This document shows, in pieces, positions 1 to 7,701 of a stretch of 26,271 nucleotides of DNA (positions are counted from its first letter, which is position 1; every line of letters begins with the position of its first letter). The DNA comes from CAYLNH01 sp964384625 (lineage in GTDB: Bacteria > Verrucomicrobiota > Lentisphaeria > JABSQK01). The notes beneath the pieces were generated by a model. That model worked only from the letters and a program-made list of their open reading frames with translations, was not told the DNA's origin and ran no database searches. The position numbers and the translations under genes are program-made. The stretch covers positions 1 through 26,271 of the forward strand of contig CAYLNH010000077.1 of the NCBI GenBank assembly GCA_964384625.1, in the 5' to 3' direction.

Positions 1-74
1 TTTTGAGCTCAAATCAGAGGAGTTCAGGGCAAAAACGCTGGAAGATCCGTTGAACAACAATCTGGAGGACACAT

Positions 75-2594
75 TTGACTGCCGTCCGGTTGCTGGCAGC
101 GCGCTTTCGTGAAGTTCTCCGTTCGCCTTGGACGGGGGTGGTGCTGATAGCTGCCCTGGCGTTGGGGTTGACCCTGCAGCTTTATTCCTGTACGGGCTGC
201 ATGGGGCCGTTGTCTGTGCTGCGGGCCGCTCTGACCGGTGTGGTCGGGTTCGGCATTGCCGCATTGTTTGGCGGCAGGCGTTGGCTGCGAGTTTTGATTG
301 GCGTTTCTGCTTTGATCTGGGTTGTGGCTGTGCAGCTTGTTATTCTGCATTACCGTGTCTTCGGTTGTGTGCCGACGGCGCACACATATGCCCTGGCGTC
401 ACAGGTGGAGACGGCAGCGGCGAGCATTCGGCCGTTGTTGGGTTTCGATGCTGCCCTCATGGTTGCGGCGGCCTTCGTGGTGGTGGCCATCTATGTCGTC
501 AGGTCTAAACTGCGACCGGGGCGGAAGCAGAAATGGTTGTTTGCCGGTCTGCTGCCGTTGGCCGTACTTCTTCCCATCGGGTTGGCATTTCGTGATCATC
601 AGATCCGAGGACTTGCCCCCGAAACCGAGACGATCGTCAATAAGTTTGAGTATGTGTTCTACTGGGACCCGACAGAAGGCTTCGAACGCTACGGGTTCTG
701 GGGTGGGCAGTTCTACTATGCCGGGCTGGCGGCGGCTAAAGGTAACCATACCCCGATGCCGAATCCGCATCCTCCAGTTCGCAGTTTGCCGGTCCGCACT
801 TCCGGACATCCGAACATCATTATAATTCAAGTGGAGAGCCTTGATGCCGCGTTGATCAACCGTCGGGTTGAAGGCGTGGAAGTGACACCGTTTTTGAATC
901 AGCTAAGCCGCAATGCCTTTTACTGTCCGCATTTTTTCGCCGTGCACGGCGCCGGCGGCACATCGGATGCGGAATTGGCGGCGTTGACCGGGGTGATGCC
1001 GCCGGACTGGACCGCGGCGATGACTACCGAGCGGTTTGGTCACCTGCCATCGTTGGCGCGTCGACTGAAAACGGCGGGATATGTCTGTTATGCGATGCAC
1101 GGCAATTCTCGTGACTATTGGGACCGTGGGCGGGCCTATCTCGAACTTGGATTTGATCGCTTTTTCGGTGGGGAAGACTTCTGCGGGGCCGCCGCGGGCT
1201 GGGAGTCCATGGATCGTGAATTTCTGCAGCAATGCGTGGAAAAACTTGAACCGGTGTTTTCGGCTGCTCCCCCGGTTTTTGCCTACCTGATCACCCAGAC
1301 CATGCATGGGCCGTTCGATCTGGCACCGGTTGAAAACCAGCAGTTGGCGGCGATGCAAATGACGTCGGTGGTTCGAGACTACTATGTGTCCGCAAACTAT
1401 ACGGACGCGGCAATTCGTGAATTTGTCAGGGCGTTGATGGAACGCGGGGTAATGAAGAACACCGTTCTCCTGATCTATGGTGATCACGAGAGCCACCTGC
1501 GCCAGGGCGAATATTCCACTGGTTTCGAACGGAAAGGTGAACGCATTCCTTTGTTCATCGTGGTGCCGTGGGAGCGCGGTCGGATTATTGAATGGGCCGG
1601 CAGCCACCTGGATGTCGGCCCGACGGTCGCCGACCTTGCCGGGCTTGGTACGGATGAGCGTGATTGTGGTCGCTCGCTGCTGCGCTGGGTGCCGGATCGA
1701 CTCCTGCCGATCACGGCCGGCAATGACAAACAATGCGTCGGAGAACAGCAGATGTGGCCCCTTGGAGAGACCATTGATCCGCGTTATCGGGAGGTAGTGG
1801 AGTATTCCCGCAGTTTCTACGCCAGCGTGTATCCGACGGAATCGAATGCCAATCCGTTGTCCCGCATTTCGTGCGTTGCCCATGCGTTGGGCCAGATCGA
1901 CGGAAGAACCTATACGAACAGCCGGGCCGCATTTGACCGCGGCTATCGTCTGGGAGTCCGCTGTTTCGAAGTGGACCTGATATTCACGGCCGATAAGCAG
2001 TTGATCTGTGCTCATGATGCCCGGCGACTCGGCCTGAGCTCTTCCCGGGCGGCGCCATTGCCCGAATGGGCCGCAATGCAAAATGTCAGGGTTGACGGCC
2101 GATATCCCGTCATGCATGTCCGAGAGCTGATGGGACTGGTCCGCCAATACCCGGACGTCTATGTAATTCCGGATGTCAAAGCCGACGATGTGGCGGCGGC
2201 GTACCGCCAATTGCAGGACGAGGCGGCCAAAGCAGGGGTGCCCTTGACGGAGCGAATCATCCCGCAGATTTACAACTTCACCGACCTGGTTGCTCTCGAC
2301 CGGGTCTGTCGCTTTCCCTGGGTCATCCTGACGCTGTACCGAACGAAAAGCGGCGATACAGAGGTCTTGAAGTACGTGTCCACCGAACCGCGGATTGCTG
2401 CTGTCACAGTGTCGAAAGCCCGTTTCTCGCCCCGGTTGTTGGGCGGCTTACGGCGGCAACGCGTGCCCGTCTTCGTTCACACCGTCAACAGTGAGGCGGA
2501 AATCCGCCGCTTGCGCGGGTTCAAGGTGCAGGGCGTCTATACGGACTTGCTGACGGCGGATCCGCTCCGGCAGCTTTCGCCGCCGGAACGATAG
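75..2594 (+). CDS. LTA-synthase-like phosphoglycerol transferase fused to a GDPD/PLC-like domain
   Basis: This 839-residue membrane protein has five predicted N-terminal membrane segments (about residues 21-37, 47-65, 71-91, 125-142 and 153-172). An alkaline-phosphatase-fold domain of the LtaS/OpgB (sulfatase) family follows at about 245-540: metal ligand E254 in NIIIIQVES, nucleophile T296 in GGTSDAE, HGNSRDYWDRG, and D470-H471 in YGDHES. The same set (E255, T300, D475, H476) is known in Staphylococcus LtaS. The C-terminal part, about 600-835, resembles the GDPD/PI-PLC barrel: H603 in HALGQIDG, a YTNS segment, E632 and D634 in FEVDL, and H647-D648. The fold suggests it transfers glycerophosphate groups outside the inner membrane and may also hydrolyse glycerophosphodiesters. 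The start is TTG with GGAGG at 64-68, six bases upstream; the next in-frame Met (residue 43) would delete the first TM. The LtaS part is confident; the substrate and activity of the GDPD part are inferred. Confidence 0.88.
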   Translation: MTAVRLLAARFREVLRSPWTGVVLIAALALGLTLQLYSCTGCMGPLSVLRAALTGVVGFGIAALFGGRRWLRVLIGVSALIWVVAVQLVILHYRVFGCVPTAHTYALASQVETAAASIRPLLGFDAALMVAAAFVVVAIYVVRSKLRPGRKQKWLFAGLLPLAVLLPIGLAFRDHQIRGLAPETETIVNKFEYVFYWDPTEGFERYGFWGGQFYYAGLAAAKGNHTPMPNPHPPVRSLPVRTSGHPNIIIIQVESLDAALINRRVEGVEVTPFLNQLSRNAFYCPHFFAVHGAGGTSDAELAALTGVMPPDWTAAMTTERFGHLPSLARRLKTAGYVCYAMHGNSRDYWDRGRAYLELGFDRFFGGEDFCGAAAGWESMDREFLQQCVEKLEPVFSAAPPVFAYLITQTMHGPFDLAPVENQQLAAMQMTSVVRDYYVSANYTDAAIREFVRALMERGVMKNTVLLIYGDHESHLRQGEYSTGFERKGERIPLFIVVPWERGRIIEWAGSHLDVGPTVADLAGLGTDERDCGRSLLRWVPDRLLPITAGNDKQCVGEQQMWPLGETIDPRYREVVEYSRSFYASVYPTESNANPLSRISCVAHALGQIDGRTYTNSRAAFDRGYRLGVRCFEVDLIFTADKQLICAHDARRLGLSSSRAAPLPEWAAMQNVRVDGRYPVMHVRELMGLVRQYPDVYVIPDVKADDVAAAYRQLQDEAAKAGVPLTERIIPQIYNFTDLVALDRVCRFPWVILTLYRTKSGDTEVLKYVSTEPRIAAVTVSKARFSPRLLGGLRRQRVPVFVHTVNSEAEIRRLRGFKVQGVYTDLLTADPLRQLSPPER

Positions 2595-2621
2595 GGATTT
2601 GTCGGCGCTGAATCCGGGCAT

Positions 2622-2653
2622 AAAAAACGGGCGACCGCTTCCAACGGTCGCCC
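2622..2653 (-). terminator. Intrinsic terminator closing the purA-cdsA-proS-lipoprotein operon
   Basis: A perfect 9-bp inverted repeat (GGGCGACCG at 2629-2637, CGGTCGCCC at 2645-2653) with a 7-nt loop is followed on the minus strand by six T (2627-2622). It lies 43 nt past the stop of the last minus-strand lipoprotein gene. On the plus strand it could also stem-loop behind the LtaS-like gene, but there it has no T-tract. Confidence 0.85.
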
Positions 2654-2695
2654 TGGTGCTCAATAAGCCTTATTGGCTCAGCGTCCGCACGGGGT

Positions 2696-2875
2696 TTAGG
2701 AACCCTCTTCCGGAGCTTCTTCGCCACCGGCGTCCGGCTTTTCTTCGCCACCGGCAGGTTGCTCCGCTTTGGGCTTTTCATCGCCCTTCTTCGGTGCGGC
2801 TTCTTCCTTCTTCTTGCAGCCGCAGATGGCGACCACAAACAGGGCGCTGAGCAGAACTTTCAGCATTTTCTTCAT
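2696..2875 (-). CDS. Small lipoprotein B (59 residues), charged and disordered
   Basis: This short gene reads MKKMLKVLLSALFVVAICGC and then a Lys/Glu/Pro/Gly-rich tail ending in EEGS. It has a classic lipoprotein signal: basic N-terminus, hydrophobic core at residues 5-17, and Cys20 as the likely lipidated residue in a slightly atypical box (ICGC). A strong GAGGAGG Shine-Dalgarno sequence (minus strand, about 2881-2888) precedes the ATG. The mature peptide would be only 40 residues, with KKKEE immediately after the cysteine, and no fold is evident. The upstream gene (2934-3122) encodes a sister protein with the same Cys20-KKKEE layout. Both are probably the distal genes of the operon that ends at the terminator at 2622-2653. 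Function unknown; an envelope-anchored polyampholyte. Confidence 0.72.
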   Translation of the reverse strand: MKKMLKVLLSALFVVAICGCKKKEEAAPKKGDEKPKAEQPAGGEEKPDAGGEEAPEEGS

Positions 2876-2933
2876 TGTTGTTCCTCCTCACTGGGGTTTG
2901 GGTTTGGGTATTGGTTACCTCCGATACAGAAAG

Positions 2934-3122
2934 CTACTCGTCGTTGAGCAAGTCCCCCTCACTGGGGGTATCCGGCTCCGCCGGCGCCGGTGCGGCGTCT
3001 TCGGGGAGTTTGTCCGGGGCTGTTGCCGCAGGCTGCTTGGCTTTCGGCTCTTCTTTCTTCTTACAGCCGGCAGCAATCGCCAGAAGCAGGGATAATGCAG
3101 TCAGGGTGGAAAGGATTTTCAT
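2934..3122 (-). CDS. Small lipoprotein A (62 residues), charged and disordered
   Basis: The product is a 62-residue predicted lipoprotein. Residues 1-19 form a signal peptide with the lipobox IAAGC, placing the lipidated cysteine at position 20; KKKEE follows, then an Ala/Pro/Asp/Glu-rich tail ending in LLNDE with no recognisable domain. GAGGAGG lies upstream of the ATG. The gene starts 24 nt after the proS stop on the same strand, so it is likely co-transcribed, and it is followed 58 nt later by a paralogous lipoprotein gene. Similarity between the two is confined to the signal, the Cys20-KKKEE junction and composition. The role is unknown; lipoproteins this small may modulate a partner in the periplasm or simply populate the outer membrane. 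Confidence 0.78.
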   Translation of the reverse strand: MKILSTLTALSLLLAIAAGCKKKEEPKAKQPAATAPDKLPEDAAPAPAEPDTPSEGDLLNDE

Positions 3123-3146
3123 GGGGCCCTCCTCAAGTTGCAGATG

Positions 3147-4889
3147 TTAGTTCGCTCCCGATGCCCGGGTGCGGGAATCTTCCACGAGCGAACTGACGAA
3201 CTGAACAGCCTCCTTCAATGGTAGCATCTCCTTGCGGCTACCATCCCGAGCCTTGAACTCGATTTGATCGTTAGCCAGATTCTTCGGCGAAATCACCAAT
3301 CGATACGGCGCTCCAATCAGATCCGCGTCGTTAAAGGCGAATCCCGCCTTTTCATTACGATCGTCGAAAAGTACATCAATTCCGCGATTTGTCAACTCAA
3401 AGTAGAGGTTTTCAGCGGTTTGCGCGACTGCTTCCTTGTTGTAATTCAGGGCGCAGATGTGCACTTCGAAGGGTGCGATACTGAAGGGCCAGACGGGTCC
3501 GTAGCGGTCGTGATTCTGTTCGACTACGGCGGCCATGCTGCGACCGACGCCGATGCCGTAGCAGCCCATGATCATGGGGTGGGTCTTGCCGTTCCGGTCG
3601 AGGAACTGGCAGTTCATGGCGGCGCTGTATTTGGTCCCGAGCTGGAAGATATTGCCGACCTCGATACCCCGCTTCAAGACCAGCGGCCGGCCGTTCTCGG
3701 GGTCGGGATCGCCTTCTCTAGCTGTCGCAATATCAATGACTTCCACTTTTTCGGGGAGCTCTATGTCGCGGTCGAAGTTGAAATTCTTGAAGTGGTAGTC
3801 GACTTCATTGGCGCCGACGACAAGGTTGCTGGATTCGCGGGCGGACGGATCGAAGACGACGCGGACGCGGTCGAGATCGATATCCATCGCCGAGGCATAC
3901 CCCGGGGTGGCGCCGACGGCGGTGATTTCGTCATCCGTGGCGAAGCGCAGTTCGGTGGCTTTGAGATGATTGCGCAGCTTGATTTCGTTGACTTCGATAT
4001 CGCCGCGGATAACAGCGAAAATTAATTCGTCGTTTTCATTGGCATAAAACACGGCTTTGCCGGTTTCGGCGGCGGAAATGCCGAGAAATTCGGCGACCTC
4101 TTCGATGGACTCGCGGCCCGGGGTATGGACTTTTTCGAGTTCTTTCGGCGGGTCGTTGGTGTAGGTCAGGGAGGTGCAGGCGACTTCGCGGTTGGCCTGG
4201 TAGGACCCGTCTTCGGTGACAAACAGGGTATCTTCGCCGCAGTCGGCGACGGCCATGAATTCGTGAGCGACCTTGCCGCCCATCATGCCGGTATCGGATT
4301 GGATCGACAGGACGTCCTGCATGCCGAGGCGGTCGAAGATCCGGACATAGGCCGCATGACAACGTTGATAGCAGGCATCGAGGCATTCCTGCGAGGCGTG
4401 AAAGGAGTAGGCGTCCTTCATGGTGAACTCACGGACGCGGATCAGGCCGGCGCGCGGGCGGGCTTCGTCGCGGTATTTCGTCTGAATCTGGTAGAGCATG
4501 GCGGGCAGCTGCTTGTAGGAGTTCAGCTCCGTGCGGGCCAGATGGCAGACGGCCTCTTCGTGGGTCATTCCCAGCAGCATCTGCTTGTCATTGCGGTCGC
4601 GGAAGCGCAGGAGTTCGGCGCCGACGCCCTCAAAGCGGCCGCTTTCCTGCCAGAGTTCGGCCGGCAGTACGACCGGCATGAGGACCTCCTGGCCGTCGAT
4701 GCGGTTCATTTCTTCGCGGATCACCGCTTCGATCTTGGCGACGATCTTCTTGCCGATGGGCAGCAGCGAGTAAATGCCGGCCGATACCGGGCGGATATAG
4801 CCGCCGCGGATGAGGTAGATATGGCTGGCGGTCACCGCGTCGCGCGGCGTTTCCTTGATGCGCCGGCCCACGAGTTTCGACATTCTCAT
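3147..4889 (-). CDS. proS: Prolyl-tRNA synthetase, bacterial type with editing insert
   Basis: This 580-residue protein charges tRNA-Pro with proline. Class II synthetase motifs are all visible: the N-terminal LKxTP-like RRIKETPRDA and RGGYIRPVSAGIYSLLPIG, motif 2 around TKYRDEARPRAGLIRVREF with the following MKDAYSFH, and motif 3 GCYGIGVGRS with GPVWPFSIAPF. The insertion between motifs 2 and 3 (about 225-390, including REVAC, EDELIFAVIRGD and IELNEIKLRNHL-like elements) matches the INS editing domain that clears Ala-tRNA-Pro. Length is typical of the E. coli type. The first ATG is chosen because the family starts with MRxSxL; a second ATG six bases in (4883) is possible, and the ribosome binding site is weak. 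The gene is 118 nt downstream of cdsA and 24 nt upstream of two small lipoprotein genes. Confidence 0.97.
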   Translation of the reverse strand: MRMSKLVGRRIKETPRDAVTASHIYLIRGGYIRPVSAGIYSLLPIGKKIVAKIEAVIREEMNRIDGQEVLMPVVLPAELWQESGRFEGVGAELLRFRDRNDKQMLLGMTHEEAVCHLARTELNSYKQLPAMLYQIQTKYRDEARPRAGLIRVREFTMKDAYSFHASQECLDACYQRCHAAYVRIFDRLGMQDVLSIQSDTGMMGGKVAHEFMAVADCGEDTLFVTEDGSYQANREVACTSLTYTNDPPKELEKVHTPGRESIEEVAEFLGISAAETGKAVFYANENDELIFAVIRGDIEVNEIKLRNHLKATELRFATDDEITAVGATPGYASAMDIDLDRVRVVFDPSARESSNLVVGANEVDYHFKNFNFDRDIELPEKVEVIDIATAREGDPDPENGRPLVLKRGIEVGNIFQLGTKYSAAMNCQFLDRNGKTHPMIMGCYGIGVGRSMAAVVEQNHDRYGPVWPFSIAPFEVHICALNYNKEAVAQTAENLYFELTNRGIDVLFDDRNEKAGFAFNDADLIGAPYRLVISPKNLANDQIEFKARDGSRKEMLPLKEAVQFVSSLVEDSRTRASGAN

Positions 4890-5007
4890 AGCGTGCTCAT
4901 TTCTGCCTGGGTTTGGAAATCAAGCGCCTAAGGTAGGGGAAGATGCCGGACTTCGCCACTCATGACGGCCATTTTGTCCTGCCTGACGGCCGGCGGCCGG
5001 AGATCTT

Positions 5008-6036
5008 TCATCGGACCATGAGGGTGAGGTAGAAGTAAAACGCCGGGGCGATGAAGATCAGGCTGTCCAGCGCGTCCAGCGCCCCGCCCATGCCGGGCAG
5101 GACCGAGCCGGAGTCCTTGATCTCGGCGGCCCGTTTCAGGACGGATTCGGCCAGGTCGCCGATCAACCCGACGCCGGCCAGCAGGACGCCGAGGACCACC
5201 GTCAGCGGCAGGTTCAGGAGGACCTTGGTGTCACCGGTGATGGTGCGGGCGTGCACGGCCATCTCGGTGAAGGCGAACCCCTCTGCCGCCGGCTCGTGTT
5301 TCCAGGCCAGCAGGCCGAGTCCGACGATGACGCTGAAGATGAAACTGCCGAGCAGCCCTTCCCAGCTTTTCTTCGGGCTCAACCGCGGTACGAGCTTGTG
5401 GTTGCCGTTTTTGCGTCCGGCGCTCAGTTTGCCGAGGGTGTAGCCGCCGACATCGCCGAACTTGGTGACCATTACGACGAAGAACAGCAGGAACGGGCCG
5501 AGACCGGCATTGGCATCGAGGGCGGACAGGAAGTAATAGGTGCGGATCAGAAAGGACAGCGTCCAGCACAGATAGACATAGCCGGCCAGGGACACCAGCA
5601 GGTTGCGAATGCCGCGTTTGAAGTCGGCCTCGCGGAACACATGGATGAAGGCGGCAAAGAGGAAGAGGATCATGACGCCGGTGGCGACCAGATCCATCTG
5701 GGCGTTAAGCCGCACCTGCAGGTCTTCCTGCTGCAGCGGCAGGCGACTGACAATCCGGCTGAGCCAGTGGCCGTCCTGCTCCACCCGGTAGACGGCGTGC
5801 TGGAATCCGACAATGCCGAGCCCGGCCACCTGGGCCACGCCGGCGGCCATGGTCAGCAGCGGGTAGCCGGGCAAGTCCAGTCGGGCGGTGAGTTGGAAAT
5901 ACTCTCGCAACGCGGCGATTGTCAGCAAGACGCCGAGTGCAGTGAAGATAATGCCGGCATAGGGCGAGGACCAGAACACCGCCGACCCCAGCACCAGAAT
6001 CAGGACACAGGCGGTGATGAGTCGGTGTTTGAGCAT
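5008..6036 (-). CDS. cdsA: Phosphatidate cytidylyltransferase (CDP-diacylglycerol synthase)
   Basis: This polytopic inner-membrane enzyme (342 residues, about eight hydrophobic segments) makes CDP-diacylglycerol from CTP and phosphatidate, the branch point of phospholipid synthesis. The C-terminal signature is present: SVLKRAAEIKDSGSVLPG at 298-315, then MGGALDALDSL, with the metal-binding D321 and D324. Upstream DVGGYTLGKL and SPKKSWEG also match the family. Two usually conserved signature residues differ: M316 stands where most members have His (GHGG), and A322 where most have Arg (DRxD). A ~30-residue loop before the last segments (around 250-282) is longer than usual. The gene begins 9 nt after the purA stop without a clear ribosome binding site, suggesting translational coupling. 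Family membership is firm; full activity is inferred. Confidence 0.93.
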   Translation of the reverse strand: MLKHRLITACVLILVLGSAVFWSSPYAGIIFTALGVLLTIAALREYFQLTARLDLPGYPLLTMAAGVAQVAGLGIVGFQHAVYRVEQDGHWLSRIVSRLPLQQEDLQVRLNAQMDLVATGVMILFLFAAFIHVFREADFKRGIRNLLVSLAGYVYLCWTLSFLIRTYYFLSALDANAGLGPFLLFFVVMVTKFGDVGGYTLGKLSAGRKNGNHKLVPRLSPKKSWEGLLGSFIFSVIVGLGLLAWKHEPAAEGFAFTEMAVHARTITGDTKVLLNLPLTVVLGVLLAGVGLIGDLAESVLKRAAEIKDSGSVLPGMGGALDALDSLIFIAPAFYFYLTLMVR

Positions 6037-6045
6037 GGGGCTCGG

Positions 6046-7317
6046 CTACAGCAGGAACGTTTGTACGCGGTTCGGCCCGGTGGAGACCAGGCCGACGTCG
6101 CACTTGAGCAGTTCCGCCATGCGTTCGACGTAGGCCTTGGCGTTGGCGGGCAGGTCCTCCCAGGATCTGCACGCGGTCGTATCGCTCTGCCAGCCGGGCA
6201 CAGTTTCGAAGATTGGTTCGACGCGGGCAAGGTCCTCGAGGGCGGCCGGCGGGCTGGCGATCTCGTCGCCGTCGAGCTTGTAGCCGACGCCGATCCGGAT
6301 TTCCTCCAGTTGGTCGAGAACGTCGAGTTTGGTGACGGCCAGTTTGTCGACGCCGTTGAGCATCACGGCGTAGCGGCAGGCGGCGGCATCCAGCCAGCCG
6401 CACCGGCGGGGGCGGCCGGTGGTGGCGCCGAATTCATGGCCGACTTGCCGGATTTTTTCGCCCAGATCATTGTCCAGCTCAGTTGGGAACGGGCCTTCGC
6501 CGACGCGGGTGGTGTAGGCTTTGACGACGCCCCAGACCGTCCCGATATGCTTTGGCGCCAGGCCGGAACCGGTGCAGGCGCCGCCGACGGAGGTGTTGCT
6601 GCTGGTGACGTACGGGTAGGTGCCGAAATCAATATCGAGCCAGAAGCCCTGGGCGCCCTCAAACAGGAGGTCCTTGCCGGCTGCGTTCGCTTCATTCACG
6701 GTCAGGACCGTGTCGGTCACCAGCGGCGCCAGGGTATCCGCCGCGGCGCTGGCCTTCTGCCATTCGGCATCGGGATCCAGGATGTCCATGTCGACCGCTT
6801 CAAAGTGTTTGTTGTATTCGGCCAGACGCGCCCGGAAGCGTTCCTCGAGGCGGTCCTTGGCGAGCAGGTCGCTGCCGCGAATCCCGACGCGGTTGGCTTT
6901 CTCGGCGTAGGCCGGGCCGATGCCGCGTTTGGTGGTGCCGATGAAGTTTTTGCCGGCTGCGGCCTCGCGCATGGCATCGGCGGAACGCAGGTAGTTGAAG
7001 ATGATCTGCGCCCGATTGCTCAGGTGCAGTCGGCTGCGGACCTCGACGCCGCGGGCTTCGAGCATCTCGATCTCTTCGACCAGGCCGAGGGCGTCCACCA
7101 CGACGCCGTTGCCGATGACGCAGTCTTTGCCTTCGCGCAGGACCCCGGACGGGATCAGGTGGAGGACAAACTTTTCATCGCCGATCTCGACGGTATGGCC
7201 GGCGTTCGCACCGCCTTGAAACCGAATGACCATGTCGGCCTGTTCGGTCAGAACGTCAATAATCTTACCCTTACCCTCATCGCCCCACTGGATTCCGATC
7301 AGAACGGTTGCACTCAT
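6046..7317 (-). CDS. purA: Adenylosuccinate synthetase
   Basis: This 423-residue cytosolic GTP-dependent enzyme joins IMP and aspartate in the first committed step to AMP. All family signatures are seen: GIQWGDEGKGKIIDVL at the N-terminus (catalytic Asp and P-loop), GGANAGHTV, HLIPSGVL, TTKRGIGPAYAEKANR, GTYPYVTSSNT, GPFPTEL, TTGRPRRCGWLD and NGVDKLAVTKLDVLD. Length is close to the E. coli enzyme. The ATG at 7317 is preferred over an upstream ATG at 7380, because the family begins right at this Met and GGAAAAG precedes it. It heads a probable minus-strand operon with cdsA 9 nt downstream. A predicted promoter lies at 7419-7446, giving a leader of about 95 nt that contains a hairpin at 7350-7370. 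Confidence 0.97.
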   Translation of the reverse strand: MSATVLIGIQWGDEGKGKIIDVLTEQADMVIRFQGGANAGHTVEIGDEKFVLHLIPSGVLREGKDCVIGNGVVVDALGLVEEIEMLEARGVEVRSRLHLSNRAQIIFNYLRSADAMREAAAGKNFIGTTKRGIGPAYAEKANRVGIRGSDLLAKDRLEERFRARLAEYNKHFEAVDMDILDPDAEWQKASAAADTLAPLVTDTVLTVNEANAAGKDLLFEGAQGFWLDIDFGTYPYVTSSNTSVGGACTGSGLAPKHIGTVWGVVKAYTTRVGEGPFPTELDNDLGEKIRQVGHEFGATTGRPRRCGWLDAAACRYAVMLNGVDKLAVTKLDVLDQLEEIRIGVGYKLDGDEIASPPAALEDLARVEPIFETVPGWQSDTTACRSWEDLPANAKAYVERMAELLKCDVGLVSTGPNRVQTFLL

Positions 7318-7418
7318 GTTCTTTTCCAATTGCCTCTGGTCGGTTGCTTGCCGGGACAAACCTGTCCGGCATGGTTTCAACTACGGAGCATGGCGTGCTT
7401 CGGCCCGCCAAACTGCGA

Positions 7419-7446
7419 ACTATAGGGTTGAATCAACACAAGACAA
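7419..7446 (-). promoter_or_regulatory. Predicted sigma-70-type promoter of purA
   Basis: Read on the minus strand, TTGTCT (7446-7441) and TATAGT (7424-7419) are separated by 16 bp, matching 4/6 and 5/6 of the consensus. Transcription would begin near 7412, about 95 nt before the purA ATG. This is the only good -10 element in the gap. Confidence 0.5.
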
Positions 7447-7594
7447 GCCCGCAGGTCTGATGAGTTCCGTTGTCGGCCGGCGCCCGTGCTTTCGCCGCCC
7501 TGCCGGCCGCCGGGCGGCTGCGCCTTGGGGCATTGATTCACCGGAGCATCCGAAATGACCAACAGCACTGATGTGCGCCCGGGCTTTGCAGGGG

Positions 7595-7623
7595 TTGCAT
7601 TTTGCGTCTAAGGTTCCTAAACT
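7595..7623 (+). promoter_or_regulatory. Weak predicted promoter of the pseudopilin-like gene
   Basis: TTGCAT (7595-7600), a 17-bp spacer and TAAACT (7618-7623) lie 78 bp upstream of the gene's start. The match is only 3/6 and 4/6, so this is a position-supported guess. Confidence 0.28.
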
Positions 7624-7701
7624 TGTAATTCGCCGATGACGAGAGAATCACGGTTCCGGGGTATGGATCGTGGAAGCGCTGGAAGAACATGGAGGTGCGG
7701 T

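Larger units (their letters stand above)
7318..7701. other. Divergent intergenic region between purA and the pseudopilin-like gene
   Basis: These 384 bases hold no convincing gene on either strand. They contain a predicted purA promoter (minus, 7419-7446), a bulged hairpin in the purA leader (GCCGGgACA at 7350-7358 pairing with TGTCCGGC at 7363-7370), a weaker predicted plus-strand promoter (7595-7623), and the ribosome binding site of the pseudopilin-like gene (GGAGG, 7691-7695). The stretch 7470-7540 is very GC-rich without obvious structure of note. Confidence 0.6.

Noticed and set aside
1..112. Open frames at the left edge (one open from base 2 to 112, another from base 3 to 53) that could be the tail of an upstream plus-strand gene.
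   Set aside because: Too short to choose between frames, and neither gives a recognisable C-terminus. The frame to 112 would overlap the LtaS-like start by 38 bases.
903..2210. 435-codon minus-strand frame opposite the LtaS-like gene.
   Set aside because: His/Arg/Gln-rich shadow; the plus strand shows catalytic motifs throughout.
5251..7425. 724-codon plus-strand open frame opposite cdsA and purA.
   Set aside because: Antisense shadow caused by GC-rich codon bias; the minus strand encodes two clear enzymes. The product is Gln/Asp/Gly-rich without domains.
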